Source of the DNA: Pseudomonadota bacterium
Lineage (GTDB): Bacteria > Pseudomonadota > Alphaproteobacteria > Rhizobiales > Beijerinckiaceae
Length of the DNA stretch: 16,705 nucleotides
Assembly: GCA_028876585.1 (NCBI GenBank)
Contig: JAGWRL010000105.1
Location: forward strand, 1-16,705
Direction: 5' to 3'
In this document: in pieces, positions 1 through 8,125 of the stretch
Position numbering within the stretch: position 1 is the stretch's first letter
Layout: the number at the start of each line of letters is the position of its first letter
Notes under the pieces: generated by a model
Seen by the model: the letters and a program-made list of their open reading frames with translations, nothing else
The model's database searches: none
What the model was told of the DNA's origin: nothing
Made by a program: the position numbers and the translations under genes

Positions 1-486
1 CGCCTGCGCGCCCGCCTCCGCGGCGGCGCGGATCGCGGCGAATTCGGCGCCCTGCCCGGCCGCGCGCGCCGCCGGCCCCCAGGCGTCGACCATGGTGCGC
101 TCGCCCTCGACCGCCTTGCCGCGCGCGGCGATCCCCTCCGCCATCGCGACGATCAACTGGCGCGTTTCGCTCAGCGGCATCGCCGCGCGCGGCCCGGCGG
201 CCTTGGCGGCGCGCATCAGCGCGGTGGCGTAGAGCGGGCCGGACGAGGCGCCGACGGCGTTGAGCAACGCCTTGGCCGCGCCATTGCCGACATCGGCCAG
301 CGTCGCGGAGGGATCGAGCGCGGCGGCGGCCTTGGCGGCGGCGGCGAAGCCGTCGGCCATGGCGAGGCCGTGATCGCCATCGCCGACCGCGCCGTCGAGC
401 CGGCACAATTCGTCGCGCTGCCCGGCCAGCATGTCGGCGAGGCGGCGCAGGCTGTCGACGAAATCGGCGCTGGTGAATTGGCTCAT
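1..486 (-). CDS. dhaL: Dihydroxyacetone kinase ADP-binding subunit DhaL (partial, C-terminus beyond left edge)
   Basis: The protein starts at the ATG at 484-486 and stays open to the window edge, giving 162 codons; known DhaL proteins are about 210 residues, so roughly the last quarter is missing. DhaL is the nucleotide-binding subunit that passes a phosphate to the substrate held covalently by DhaK. The sequence shows the metal/nucleotide motif GDGDHG with Asp31, Asp36 and Asp38, matching the Mg-binding aspartates of the family, and a downstream GASSGPLY helix motif. Its start codon overlaps the dhaK stop (ATGA), which indicates translational coupling and a fixed subunit ratio. Whether the phosphate donor is a DhaM phosphotransferase protein or ATP cannot be decided, because the next gene lies outside the window. 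Confidence 0.93.
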   Translation of the reverse strand, partial: MSQFTSADFVDSLRRLADMLAGQRDELCRLDGAVGDGDHGLAMADGFAAAAKAAAALDPSATLADVGNGAAKALLNAVGASSGPLYATALMRAAKAAGPRAAMPLSETRQLIVAMAEGIAARGKAVEGERTMVDAWGPAARAAGQGAEFAAIRAAAEAGAQA

Positions 487-1505
487 CGCGCCGCGACCTG
501 AAACATCGCGCAATCGCAGGGGTGCTCCAGCAGCGTTTGCAATTCGTCGTCGAGATGCATCAGCGTGATCGAGGCGCCGGCCATTTCCAGCGAGGTGCAA
601 TAGGGGCCGACCAGCGCCGAATGCAGCTTCAGCCCCGCCTGCGCGACGCGCTGGGCGACGCGGCGGTGCATGATGTAAAGCTCCATCAGCGGCGTCGAGC
701 CGAGCGAATTGACCAGCACGGCGACGCGGTCGCCCGGCTTGGGCTCCATCTCGAACAGGATCGCGTCCATGATCTCGTCGACCACGGCGTCGGCCGGGCG
801 CAATGTCTCGCGCCGCATCCCCGGTTCGCCGTGGATGCCCATGCCGATCTCCATCTCGCCGGGCAGAATCTCGAAATTCGGCCGCCGCGTCTGCGGCAGC
901 GAACAGGGCGAAAGCGCGACGCCGAGCGTATAGGTGCGGGCGTTGGCGTGGCGGGCGACGCGCTCGACTTCGGCCAGCGGCGCCATCCGGTCCGCCGCCG
1001 CGCCGGCCGCCTTGAAAATGAACACATTGCCGGCGACGCCGCGCCGCTTGTCGCGCTCGGCGCGCGGCGCGGAGGCGATGTCGTCAGTGGTCAGCACCGT
1101 GCGCGCCTCGACGCCATCCATCGCCAGCATCTCGCTCGCCATGTCAAAATTCATCACGTCGCCGGCGTAATTGCCATACATGAACAGCACCCCGGCGCCG
1201 CCGCTGGCGGCCTTGGCGGCGTCGATGGCGGGCTGCGGCGGCGGCGAAGCGAACACATTGCCGATCGCGGCGGCGTCAGCGAGGCCCCGGCCGACGAAGC
1301 CGAGAAAGGTCGGCTCATGGCCGGAGCCGCCGCCGATGACCAGCGCGACTTTTCCCGCGCGGGGGCCGTGGCGGGCGACGACGGCGCGCGGGCTGCCTTC
1401 GGGGCGGAACAGCTTGTCGCCATGCGCGGCGATCACGCCCTCCAGCATCTCGTCGACGACGTCGGCGCCGGCGTTGATGAGTTTTTGCGTGAGATGGTCG
1501 CTCAT
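483..1505 (-). CDS. dhaK: Dihydroxyacetone kinase substrate-binding subunit DhaK
   Basis: This 340-residue protein is full length for DhaK (about 330-356). DhaK binds dihydroxyacetone, or a related short keto-sugar, as a hemiaminal on a histidine and presents it for phosphorylation in the cytoplasm. Visible motifs are GGGSGHEP (residues 58-65, with substrate-contacting His63), YGNYAGDVMNFDMA (110-123) and GIHGEPG (223-229), whose His225 is the expected covalent substrate histidine. The start ATG at 1503-1505 gives the usual N-terminus; the ribosome-binding site ahead of it is weak. It lies 71 bp downstream of the Sel1-like gene and overlaps dhaL by 4 bp. Substrate could be dihydroxyacetone or a tetrulose, since related kinases in Hyphomicrobiales act in tetritol breakdown; nothing here decides this. 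Confidence 0.95.
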   Translation of the reverse strand: MSDHLTQKLINAGADVVDEMLEGVIAAHGDKLFRPEGSPRAVVARHGPRAGKVALVIGGGSGHEPTFLGFVGRGLADAAAIGNVFASPPPQPAIDAAKAASGGAGVLFMYGNYAGDVMNFDMASEMLAMDGVEARTVLTTDDIASAPRAERDKRRGVAGNVFIFKAAGAAADRMAPLAEVERVARHANARTYTLGVALSPCSLPQTRRPNFEILPGEMEIGMGIHGEPGMRRETLRPADAVVDEIMDAILFEMEPKPGDRVAVLVNSLGSTPLMELYIMHRRVAQRVAQAGLKLHSALVGPYCTSLEMAGASITLMHLDDELQTLLEHPCDCAMFQVAAR

Positions 1506-1576
1506 CCGGTTCCCGGTCCCGCTTCGCTGCGGCGAGGGGTTTCACGGATGGCGGCGCGGCGTCAAGAGCCGGGCGG

Positions 1577-2236
1577 CTATTGCGTCGACGCGTCGAGCCT
1601 GCGGGCGAATTCGCAGGCCTCGAAGTCGGGCGCGATCGCGCAGGTTTTGCGCACCATGGCTTTCGCCTGCGACGCGTCGGCGGCGACGCCTTCGCCGTTC
1701 ATCAGCGCCTGCCCCAGCATCGCGCAGCCCCACGCGTCCTCATGGGCGCAGGCGTAGCGGAACGAGCGGTACTCGCAGTTCGCCGCCGGTTCGGCGGCGG
1801 AATCGAGCGGATCGGCGTCGTCGAGATTGCGCAGCGCCGACGCGCGATTGGTGCAGCCGCTCGCCTCGCCCAGTTCGCAGGCGGCGGTATAGACCGATTT
1901 CCAGTAATGCGTCGGCAAGGCGGGCCGCTCGGCCTCGAGCGTCTGCGCCAGGCTCAGGCAGGCGTCGCCGTCGCGCGCCGCGCAACGTTCATGGCAGGCG
2001 ACCGGATCGCGCTCGCAGTCCGGCGTCGCCGCCGCCGCGACGGCGGTCTTGCGCGCCGCCCGCCTGCCCGCGACGTCGGCCGGACAGACGGCGAACAGGC
2101 TGGCGAGCCGATCGTCGATCCGCAGGCGCCAGATCATCTCCTCGCGCCAGGGCGATTTGGCCGCCGTCCCGCCGGCGTCCGCGACGGTGGAAAGCAGAAA
2201 CGAGGCCAACCCGAAAACAAGAGCCCGTCGGAGCAT
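1577..2236 (-). CDS. Secreted cysteine-rich Sel1-like repeat protein
   Basis: The 219-residue product begins with a likely signal peptide (MLRR, then a hydrophobic stretch to about residue 19, with a cleavable ADA|GG site near residue 21). The mature part has cysteine pairs spaced Cys-x7-Cys: 85/93, 120/128 and 163/171, plus a 199/208 pair, recurring about every 35-43 residues. The third unit has the Sel1 signature (LGQALMNGEGV, residues 174-184, then an alpha-helix ending in Cys199). This resembles the disulfide-locked alpha/alpha repeats of the Helicobacter cysteine-rich (Hcp) proteins. The inferred site of action is the periplasm or outside. The start at 2234-2236 is backed by a GGAGAAG sequence just upstream. 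It is divergent from the oxygenase gene and precedes dhaK on the same strand. Its binding partner and role are unknown. Confidence 0.75.
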   Translation of the reverse strand: MLRRALVFGLASFLLSTVADAGGTAAKSPWREEMIWRLRIDDRLASLFAVCPADVAGRRAARKTAVAAAATPDCERDPVACHERCAARDGDACLSLAQTLEAERPALPTHYWKSVYTAACELGEASGCTNRASALRNLDDADPLDSAAEPAANCEYRSFRYACAHEDAWGCAMLGQALMNGEGVAADASQAKAMVRKTCAIAPDFEACEFARRLDASTQ

Positions 2237-2293
2237 GACCTTCTCCCGTCACCGTCCTCACGCTCGCAGGATTTACGGTCTGGCGCGGCATGT

Positions 2294-2298
2294 GGAGG
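2294..2298 (+). promoter_or_regulatory. Ribosome-binding site deciding the oxygenase start
   Basis: GGAGG lies 10 bases before the ATG at 2309. No such sequence precedes the in-frame ATG at 2330, so the upstream start is favoured. Confidence 0.5.
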
Positions 2299-2308
2299 CG
2301 CCGCGCCG

Positions 2309-3283
2309 ATGTTGTGCTACCATGTGATTATGGAGTTTCCCGCGCTCGATCTCGCCCGATTCGAGGCCGCCTCGCCCGCGGGGCGGCGCGCCATCGGGGC
2401 CGAGGTCGATTCCATCTGCCGCGCGACCGGCTTCCTCAACCTCACCGGCCATGGCGTGCCGGAGCCGACCATCGCGACGCTGTGGCGCGCGGCGGAGGCG
2501 TTTTTCGCTTTGCCGATGCCGCACAAGCTCGCCGCCAAGGCGCCGGTGCCCGGCTATCCCTACGGCTATCTGCCGCCGCTCGCCGAATCGCTGGCGCGCT
2601 CGCAGGGCGTCAACGCGCCGCCCGACCTGAAAGAGAGTTTCAACGGCGGCCCCGAAGCCGCGCCGTCCGACCTCGACGACGCCGAAGCGCTCGCCTTCTG
2701 CTACGCGCCGACGATCTGGCCGGAGGCGCCGGCCGGCTTTCGCGCCGCGTGGAGCGATTATTATCGCGCGATGGAGAGCCTCGCGGCGCGGGTGATGCGC
2801 GTGTTCGCGACGGCGCTCGACCTGCCCGAGGCGTTTTTCGCGCCGTTCATCGACTCAGCCGTCAGCGCGCTGCGGGCGCTCAACTATCCCGCTTTGCAGC
2901 GCCCGCCCGAGGCGGGCCAAATCCGCGCCGGCGCGCATACGGACTATGGCTCGCTGACGATCCTGCTGCCGCAGGCGGGCTCGCGCGGGCTGGAGATTTT
3001 CTCGCCCGAGGGCCGCTGGGTCGAAATCCCGCCCGCGCCTGGCGCTTTCGTCATCAACATCGGCGATCTGATGGCGCGCTGGACCAACGACCGCTGGGTG
3101 TCGACGCTGCATCGCGTGGTGGTTCCGCCGAACGGCGGGGCGGAGCGGCGGCAGTCGTTCGCCTTCTTCCATCAGCCGAACTGGGACGCCGTGATCACGC
3201 CGCTGCCCGGCGAAGCGCCGAAATACGCGCCGGTGCGCTCCGGCCCCTACCTGATGGCGAAATTCAAATCGACGACGATGTGA
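2309..3283 (+). CDS. 2-oxoglutarate/Fe(II)-dependent oxygenase, isopenicillin-N-synthase-like
   Basis: This 324-residue protein has the layout of the IPNS/ACC-oxidase/flavanone-hydroxylase superfamily: an N-terminal DIOX_N-like region (about residues 10-130, with the motif GFLNLTGHGVP) and a C-terminal jelly-roll core. All iron and cosubstrate ligands are visible: His210 and Asp212 (HTD), His268, and the 2-oxoglutarate-binding Arg281 and Ser283 (RQS). The enzyme should therefore be active as an oxygenase; its substrate cannot be read from the sequence. The start at 2309 has a GGAGG before it; the ATG at 2330 (317 residues) is the alternative and matches the usual short N-terminus of the family. 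The AIM24 gene follows after 7 bp with its ribosome-binding site over the stop codon, so the two are probably co-translated. Confidence 0.9.
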   Translation: MLCYHVIMEFPALDLARFEAASPAGRRAIGAEVDSICRATGFLNLTGHGVPEPTIATLWRAAEAFFALPMPHKLAAKAPVPGYPYGYLPPLAESLARSQGVNAPPDLKESFNGGPEAAPSDLDDAEALAFCYAPTIWPEAPAGFRAAWSDYYRAMESLAARVMRVFATALDLPEAFFAPFIDSAVSALRALNYPALQRPPEAGQIRAGAHTDYGSLTILLPQAGSRGLEIFSPEGRWVEIPPAPGAFVINIGDLMARWTNDRWVSTLHRVVVPPNGGAERRQSFAFFHQPNWDAVITPLPGEAPKYAPVRSGPYLMAKFKSTTM

Positions 3284-3290
3284 GGCCCCC

Positions 3291-4079
3291 ATGCGCTACC
3301 AGATCAACGGCAACATCATGCAGACGGTGGCGATTGATCTGGCGCCCGGCGAGACGGTCTACAGCCAGACCAACACAATGTGCTGGATGAACGACGCCAT
3401 CGCGATGGACACCCACACCGGCGGCGGCTTTCTCGCCGGGCTGAAGCGCTCGTTCGGCGGCGGCTCGTTCTTCGTCACCGATTTCACCGCGCGCGGGGCC
3501 GGCCATGTCGCCTTCGCGCCGCGCTTTCCCGGCACCATCGTGCCGGCTTTGCTGCAACCGGGCCAATCGCTGATCTGCCGCAAGGAGACGTTCCTGGTGG
3601 CGGAAAAGTCGGTCACGCTCGAACTCGCCTGGCAGAAGCGGATCGGGGCCGGCTTCTTCGGCGGCGACGGTTTTATCCTGCAAAAGGTGACCGGGCCGGG
3701 CGTGGTGTGGCTCGACCTCTCCGGCGAGCTGATCGAGCGCGATCTCGCGCCCGGCGAGCGGCTGCTGGTGCACGCCGGCCATGTCGGCGTGTTCGAGCCG
3801 AGCGTGTCGTTCGACATCCAGCGTGTGCAGGGTTTCAAGAACATGCTGTTCGGCGGCGAGGGGCTGTTTCTGGCCAGCCTGACCGGCCCCGGCCATATCT
3901 GGCTGCAAAGCATGCCGATCCTCAACCTCGCCGAGGAGATCGCGCGTTATCTCCCGGGCGCGGGCGACACCGGCTCCAACTCCACGGCGGGCGGCGTCGC
4001 GGCGGCCTCCGCGATCGGCGTCGCGGGCGGCATTCTGGGCGGGCTGTTCGGGGGCGGCGGGCGCGGCGACGACGCGTGA
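3291..4079 (+). CDS. AIM24 family protein (TIGR00266)
   Basis: The 262-residue product matches the AIM24/TIGR00266 family: repeated beta-strand units rich in Gly, with segments such as GGFLAGLKRSFGGGSFF (about 45-61), TGPGVVWLDLSG and GFKNMLFGGEGLFLASLTGPG, and a Gly-rich tail (GGILGGLFGGGG, residues 246-257) that is usual for the bacterial members. The tail could associate with membranes; no signal peptide is present. The yeast relative AIM24 is linked to mitochondrial inner-membrane organisation, but the bacterial function is not established. The start ATG has GAGG 5 bases upstream, overlapping the oxygenase stop codon, so coupling is likely. trpG follows after 52 bp on the same strand. Confidence 0.88.
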   Translation: MRYQINGNIMQTVAIDLAPGETVYSQTNTMCWMNDAIAMDTHTGGGFLAGLKRSFGGGSFFVTDFTARGAGHVAFAPRFPGTIVPALLQPGQSLICRKETFLVAEKSVTLELAWQKRIGAGFFGGDGFILQKVTGPGVVWLDLSGELIERDLAPGERLLVHAGHVGVFEPSVSFDIQRVQGFKNMLFGGEGLFLASLTGPGHIWLQSMPILNLAEEIARYLPGAGDTGSNSTAGGVAAASAIGVAGGILGGLFGGGGRGDDA

Positions 4080-4131
4080 GACCGGCCTCCTTGCTTGAAG
4101 TCTCGCGCGCGGCATGGGAAACAGCGTGGCC

Positions 4132-4719
4132 ATGCGCGTCACACTGATCGACAATTACGACAGCTTCACCTTCAATCTCGTCCACTATCTGGGCGAACTG
4201 GGCGCCGACGTCCGCGTGTGGCGCAACGACGCCCGCTCGGTCGAGGCGACGCTGGCCGACGAGGCCGACGCCATCGTGCTGTCGCCCGGCCCCTGCACGC
4301 CCAATGAAGCCGGCATCTGCCTCGATCTGGTGCGCGCGGCGGCGGAGACGACGCCGATTCTCGGCGTGTGCCTGGGCCATCAGACGATCGGGCAGGTGTT
4401 CGGCGGCCATGTGATTCGCGCGCCTTTGCCGATGCACGGCAAGGTCTCGACCGTCACCCATAACGGCAAAAAACTGTTCCGCGGCGTCAACGGGCCGTTT
4501 CAGGCGACGCGCTACCACAGCCTCGTGGTCGAGCGGGCCACCGCGCCGGACGAACTGGAAGTGACGGCGGAGGCGGACGGGTTGATCATGGCGATGTCGC
4601 ATCGCCGGCTCAACGTGCATGGGGTGCAATTCCACCCCGAGAGCATCGCCAGCGAGCACGGCAAGACGATTCTCGCCAATTTCCTCGAACTGGCGCAGCC
4701 GCGCCCGCGCGCGAGCTGA
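4132..4719 (+). CDS. trpG: Anthranilate synthase glutaminase component TrpG
   Basis: This 195-residue class I glutamine amidotransferase supplies ammonia from glutamine to TrpE for conversion of chorismate to anthranilate. The triad is complete: Cys80 in GVCLGHQ, with His168 and Glu170 in FHPES. The N-terminus [15 protein letters not shown] is the standard TrpG/PabA opening, and so the ATG at 4132 is chosen; an in-frame ATG at 4114 would add six residues but has no ribosome-binding site. TrpG and PabA cannot be told apart by motif, but trpD begins 1 bp after the stop, which favours TrpG (possibly serving both pathways). No trpE is present in the window. Hyphomicrobiales with trpG separate from trpE often have trpE just upstream; here an AIM24 gene occupies that place. 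Confidence 0.95.
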   Translation: MRVTLIDNYDSFTFNLVHYLGELGADVRVWRNDARSVEATLADEADAIVLSPGPCTPNEAGICLDLVRAAAETTPILGVCLGHQTIGQVFGGHVIRAPLPMHGKVSTVTHNGKKLFRGVNGPFQATRYHSLVVERATAPDELEVTAEADGLIMAMSHRRLNVHGVQFHPESIASEHGKTILANFLELAQPRPRAS

Positions 4720-4720
4720 C

Positions 4721-5734
4721 ATGGAAGCTTTCAAGCCGCTTATCGCCAAGGTCGCCGCCGGCGCCGAACTGTCGCGCGCCGAGGCGTTCGATGCGTTCGA
4801 GGCGATGCTGTCGGGCGATGTGACGCCGGCGCAGATCGGCGGCTTCCTGATGGCGCTCAGGGTGCGCGGCGAGGGCGTCGAGGAGATCACCGGCGCGGTG
4901 GCGGCGATGCGGGCGCGGATGCTGCGGGTCCGCGCGCCGGAGGGCGCGATCGACATCGTCGGCACCGGGGGCGACGGCTCCGGCTCGTACAATGTCTCGA
5001 CGCTGGCCGCGATCATCGTCGCCGCCTGCGGCGTGCCGGTCGCCAAGCACGGCAATCGCGCCGCCTCGTCGAAATCGGGCTCCTCGGACGCGCTGGCGGC
5101 GCTCGGCGTCAAGATCGGCATCGCGCCGGAAGCGGTCGAGCGCTGCATCGCCAAGGCCGGCGTCGGCTTCATGATGGCGCCGGCGCATCACGCGGCGATG
5201 CGCCACGTCGGCGCGGCGCGGGTCGAACTGGGCACGCGCACGATTTTCAACCTGCTCGGGCCGTTGTCGAACCCGGCCGGGGTCAAAAGGCAGTTGCTCG
5301 GCGTGTTTTCGGCGGCCTGGCTGGAGCCGCTGGCGCAGGTGTTGCGCAATCTCGGTTCGCAGCGCGTCTGGCTGGTCCACGGCGGCGACGGGCTCGACGA
5401 GATCACCACCACGGCGGCGACCGAGGTCGTCGAACTCGACGGCGACCAGATCCGCGGCTTCACCATCAAGCCCGAGGATGTCGGGCTGCGCCGCGCCGCG
5501 CCGGCGGAGCTGAAGGGCGGCGATCCCGCCCATAACGCCGCCGCCTTGGCCGCAGTGCTGGCGGGGGCGCGCAATCCCTATCGCGACATCGCCGTGTTCA
5601 ACGCCGGCGCGGCGCTGGTGGTGGCGCAAGCCGTCGCCGATCTGCCGGCCGGGGTGGCGCGGGCGCAGCGGGCGCTGGACGAGGGCGCGGCGGCGGCGAC
5701 GCTTGCCCGCCTCGTCGAAGTCTCGAACGCATGA
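4721..5734 (+). CDS. trpD: Anthranilate phosphoribosyltransferase TrpD
   Basis: The 337-residue protein transfers phosphoribosyl from PRPP to anthranilate, the second step of the tryptophan branch. Signature motifs are GTGGDGS (81-87, PRPP pyrophosphate loop), [13 protein letters not shown] starting at Lys109 (anthranilate and phosphate contacts), NLLGPLSNP and VHGGDGLDE. Length is normal. The start ATG is one base after the trpG stop; an upstream in-frame extension into trpG is not credible because it would run through the trpG coding region. trpC starts 10 bp after its stop, with the trpC ribosome-binding site overlapping the trpD stop codon. Confidence 0.97.
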   Translation: MEAFKPLIAKVAAGAELSRAEAFDAFEAMLSGDVTPAQIGGFLMALRVRGEGVEEITGAVAAMRARMLRVRAPEGAIDIVGTGGDGSGSYNVSTLAAIIVAACGVPVAKHGNRAASSKSGSSDALAALGVKIGIAPEAVERCIAKAGVGFMMAPAHHAAMRHVGAARVELGTRTIFNLLGPLSNPAGVKRQLLGVFSAAWLEPLAQVLRNLGSQRVWLVHGGDGLDEITTTAATEVVELDGDQIRGFTIKPEDVGLRRAAPAELKGGDPAHNAAALAAVLAGARNPYRDIAVFNAGAALVVAQAVADLPAGVARAQRALDEGAAAATLARLVEVSNA

Positions 5735-5744
5735 GGGGCCGGCG

Positions 5745-6545
5745 ATGAGCGACATTCTCAGCCAGATCGGCGCCTACAAGCGGCGCGAAATTCAGGAAGC
5801 CAAGGTGCGCGTGCCGCGCGCGACGCTGGAGCGCGAGATTCGCGAGCAATCGCCGCCGCGCGGCTTCATCAAGGCGCTGGAGCGGGCGCGCGAGGAAGGC
5901 CGGTTCGGGCTGATCGCCGAGATCAAGAAGGCGAGCCCGTCGAAGGGGCTGATCCGCGAGCATTTCGAGCCGAAGTCGCTGGCGAAGGCCTATCAGCACG
6001 GCGGCGCCTCGTGCCTGTCGGTGCTGACCGACGGCCCCTCGTTCCGCGGCTCGCCCGATCATCTCAAGGCGGCGCGGGCGGCGACGCCGCTGCCGATCAT
6101 CCGCAAGGATTTCCTCTACGACGCCTATCAGGTGCTCGAAGCGCGCGCCTGGGGCGCCGATTGCATCCTCGTCATCATGGCCGCGGTCGACGACGACACC
6201 GCGCGCACGCTCAACAAGACCGCGCACGATCTCGGCCTCGACGTGCTGATCGAGGTCCATAACGAAAGCGAGTTGGAGCGCGCGCTGACGCTGGAGGGCC
6301 GGCTGATCGGCATCAACAACCGCGACCTGAAGACGTTCGAGACCTCGCTCGAAGTGTGCGAACGGCTGGCGCCGCTCGTGCCGGAGGACCGGGTGCTGGT
6401 CGGCGAGAGCGGGATTCTCGCCCACGCCGATTGCCGCCGCCTCGCCGAAGCGGGGATCGAATGCTTCCTCGTCGGCGAAGCTTTGATGCGCCAGCACGAC
6501 GTCGCCAGGGCGACGCGCGCGTTGCTGACCGGCGTCGAGGACTGA
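5745..6545 (+). CDS. trpC: Indole-3-glycerol-phosphate synthase TrpC
   Basis: The 266-residue single-domain (beta/alpha)8 enzyme closes and decarboxylates CdRP to indole-3-glycerol phosphate. Expected active-site motifs are present in order: [11 protein letters not shown] (Glu59 and Lys61), RKDF (Lys121), IEVHNE, GINNRDL and VGESGI, which carry the Glu, Lys, Lys, Glu, Asn and Ser residues known from the family. It is not fused to TrpF. The start at 5745 has GAGGGG six bases upstream, overlapping the trpD stop. It is last in the plus-strand run; the next gene is convergent, with only 6 bp between the stop codons, instead of the moaC gene that often follows trpC directly in this bacterial order. 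Confidence 0.97.
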   Translation: MSDILSQIGAYKRREIQEAKVRVPRATLEREIREQSPPRGFIKALERAREEGRFGLIAEIKKASPSKGLIREHFEPKSLAKAYQHGGASCLSVLTDGPSFRGSPDHLKAARAATPLPIIRKDFLYDAYQVLEARAWGADCILVIMAAVDDDTARTLNKTAHDLGLDVLIEVHNESELERALTLEGRLIGINNRDLKTFETSLEVCERLAPLVPEDRVLVGESGILAHADCRRLAEAGIECFLVGEALMRQHDVARATRALLTGVED

Positions 6546-6551
6546 CCGCGT

Positions 6552-7457
6552 TTACTTCTCGCCGCTCGGCGGCAGCGGGAACAGCACCGAATGCGGCGTG
6601 GCGTAGTAATGCGCCGGCTTGGTCGCGACATCGGGCCAATGCGGATGCTGCTCGTGCGCGGGATCGCGCTCCACCGCGCGGCGGTAGAAACGCCATGTCG
6701 CATGGCCGAGCACCGGCATCACCACCGCCAGGCCGATGAACAACGGCAGCGTCCCCAGGATCAGCAGGCCGGCGACGATCACGCCCCAGGTCGCCACGAC
6801 GAGCGGGTTTTTCCAGCACACCCGCAACGACGTCGCCACCGCCGGCACCAAGCCGATGTCGCGGTCGAGCATCAGCGGGAACGAGACGACGCTGACGCAC
6901 AGCACGAGCGCCGCAAACACAAACCCGACGCCGCCGCCGAGCGCGATCAACCGCAAGCCGCGATCGGTCGAAACCACGTCGCTGAGGAAGGCGTGCGCTG
7001 AACTCGGGGCCGCCGGGCCGTACAGCGAGACATAAAGCGCCTGCGCCGAGGCGATCCAGGCGGCGAAAATCGCCACCAGCGCCAGACCGAGGATCGCCAG
7101 CGACGGCATCGCCGGCGAATTGGCGACGATGAAGGAATCGGCGAGTTTCACGTCCATTCCCAGTTCGCGCCGGCGGCTCAGTTCATAGAGCCCGACCGCC
7201 AGAAACGGCCCGACCAGCGCAAAGCCCGCCGCGAGCGGGAACACCAGATGCAGCGCGCCGCCGAACGAACTCATCGCCGCCAGCGCGATGCCCGCGCCGG
7301 CGTAGAAGATCGGCAGGAAGAACAGGTGCGAGGGCATCGCCGTGAAATCGTCGAACCCTTCCGCCAGCGCGAAGAACGCATCGGAAAGCCGCATCTTGCG
7401 AACGACCGGCGGCGCGGTGAGCGCGTCGGGTCCAAAATAGACATGGATCGCCGTCAT
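6552..7457 (-). CDS. DUF2189 integral membrane protein
   Basis: The 301-residue protein matches the DUF2189 family: a short soluble N-terminus with PPVVRKMRLSDAF (16-28) and ALAEGFDDF (30-38), followed by about six hydrophobic segments (roughly 45-62, 69-91, 114-135, 165-190 and two within 215-255). A C-terminal hydrophilic tail of about 45 residues is rich in His and Pro. It should sit in the inner membrane; no catalytic residues are recognisable and the function is unknown. The start at 7457 is preferred over an upstream in-frame ATG at 7493 because a strong AGGGGAGG lies five bases before it. It is convergent with trpC and divergent from moaC, so it interrupts the common trpC-moaC arrangement. 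Confidence 0.85.
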   Translation of the reverse strand: MTAIHVYFGPDALTAPPVVRKMRLSDAFFALAEGFDDFTAMPSHLFFLPIFYAGAGIALAAMSSFGGALHLVFPLAAGFALVGPFLAVGLYELSRRRELGMDVKLADSFIVANSPAMPSLAILGLALVAIFAAWIASAQALYVSLYGPAAPSSAHAFLSDVVSTDRGLRLIALGGGVGFVFAALVLCVSVVSFPLMLDRDIGLVPAVATSLRVCWKNPLVVATWGVIVAGLLILGTLPLFIGLAVVMPVLGHATWRFYRRAVERDPAHEQHPHWPDVATKPAHYYATPHSVLFPLPPSGEK

Positions 7458-7462
7458 CAGGG

Positions 7463-7470
7463 CCTCCCCT
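7463..7470 (-). promoter_or_regulatory. Ribosome-binding site deciding the DUF2189 start
   Basis: On the minus strand AGGGGAGG ends five bases before the ATG at 7457, a near-perfect Shine-Dalgarno sequence that selects this start over the one at 7493. Confidence 0.7.
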
Positions 7471-7645
7471 TTTCGCTTGACCCTCGCTAGCAAGCTTTCT
7501 GGGCGTTTCCATGCCGCAGCCGGCCCGCGCCGTCGCTATTTCCGCCGACGCACGAAATATTGATTGAACGCGGCGGCGGTTGGGGGATAGGCCGTCGGCT
7601 TGAAACGCGGCGCCGAGCCGCGCCCGCAACGGAATTGGGAGCCGC

Positions 7646-8125
7646 ATGACCGCCCTCACCCATATCGGCGCCTCCGGCGAGGCGCGCATGGTCGATGTGA
7701 CCGGCAAGGACGACACCGACCGGGTCGGGGTGGCCGAGGGCGCGGTGGTCATGCGGCCGGAGACGCTGGCGCTGGTGCGCGCCGGCGACATGAAGAAGGG
7801 CGACGTGCTCGGCGCGGCGCGCATCGCCGGCATCATGGCGGCCAAGCGCACGCATGAATTGATCCCGCTGTGTCATCCCCTGATGCTGACCGGCGTCACC
7901 GTCGAGATCGAGCCCGACGAGGCGCTGCCGGGGCTGCGCGTGCGGGCGGAGGCGCGGGTCAAGGGCGCGACCGGGGTCGAGATGGAGGCGCTGACCGCCG
8001 TCACGGTCGCCTGCCTGACGATCTACGACATGGCCAAGGCGGTCGATCGCGGCATGCGCATCGAGGGCGTGCGACTGATCGAGAAGCGCGGCGGCAAGTC
8101 CGGCCATTGGCGGGTGGAGGCGTGA
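7646..8125 (+). CDS. moaC: Cyclic pyranopterin monophosphate synthase MoaC
   Basis: The 159-residue protein converts the MoaA product 3',8-cyclo-7,8-dihydro-GTP to cyclic pyranopterin monophosphate, the first stable intermediate of molybdenum cofactor synthesis. Its numbering aligns with E. coli MoaC without shifts, and the key residues are present: Lys51, His77 (LCHPL), Glu112 and Glu114 (GVEMEAL), Asp128 and Lys131 (YDMAK). It functions as a hexamer in known cases. The start has GGGAG four bases upstream. The stop codon overlaps the moeA start. The 188 bp between it and the divergent DUF2189 start must hold promoters for both; no convincing box was identified. Confidence 0.97.
   Translation: MTALTHIGASGEARMVDVTGKDDTDRVGVAEGAVVMRPETLALVRAGDMKKGDVLGAARIAGIMAAKRTHELIPLCHPLMLTGVTVEIEPDEALPGLRVRAEARVKGATGVEMEALTAVTVACLTIYDMAKAVDRGMRIEGVRLIEKRGGKSGHWRVEA

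Noticed and set aside
522..1757. Long open frame (411 codons) on the plus strand across dhaK.
   Set aside because: It is antisense to an unmistakable DhaK and its product is Arg/His/Asp-rich without any domain pattern.
7458..7645. A molybdenum-cofactor riboswitch or clear promoter ahead of moaC.
   Set aside because: No recognisable conserved riboswitch structure or convincing -35/-10 pair could be picked out by eye.
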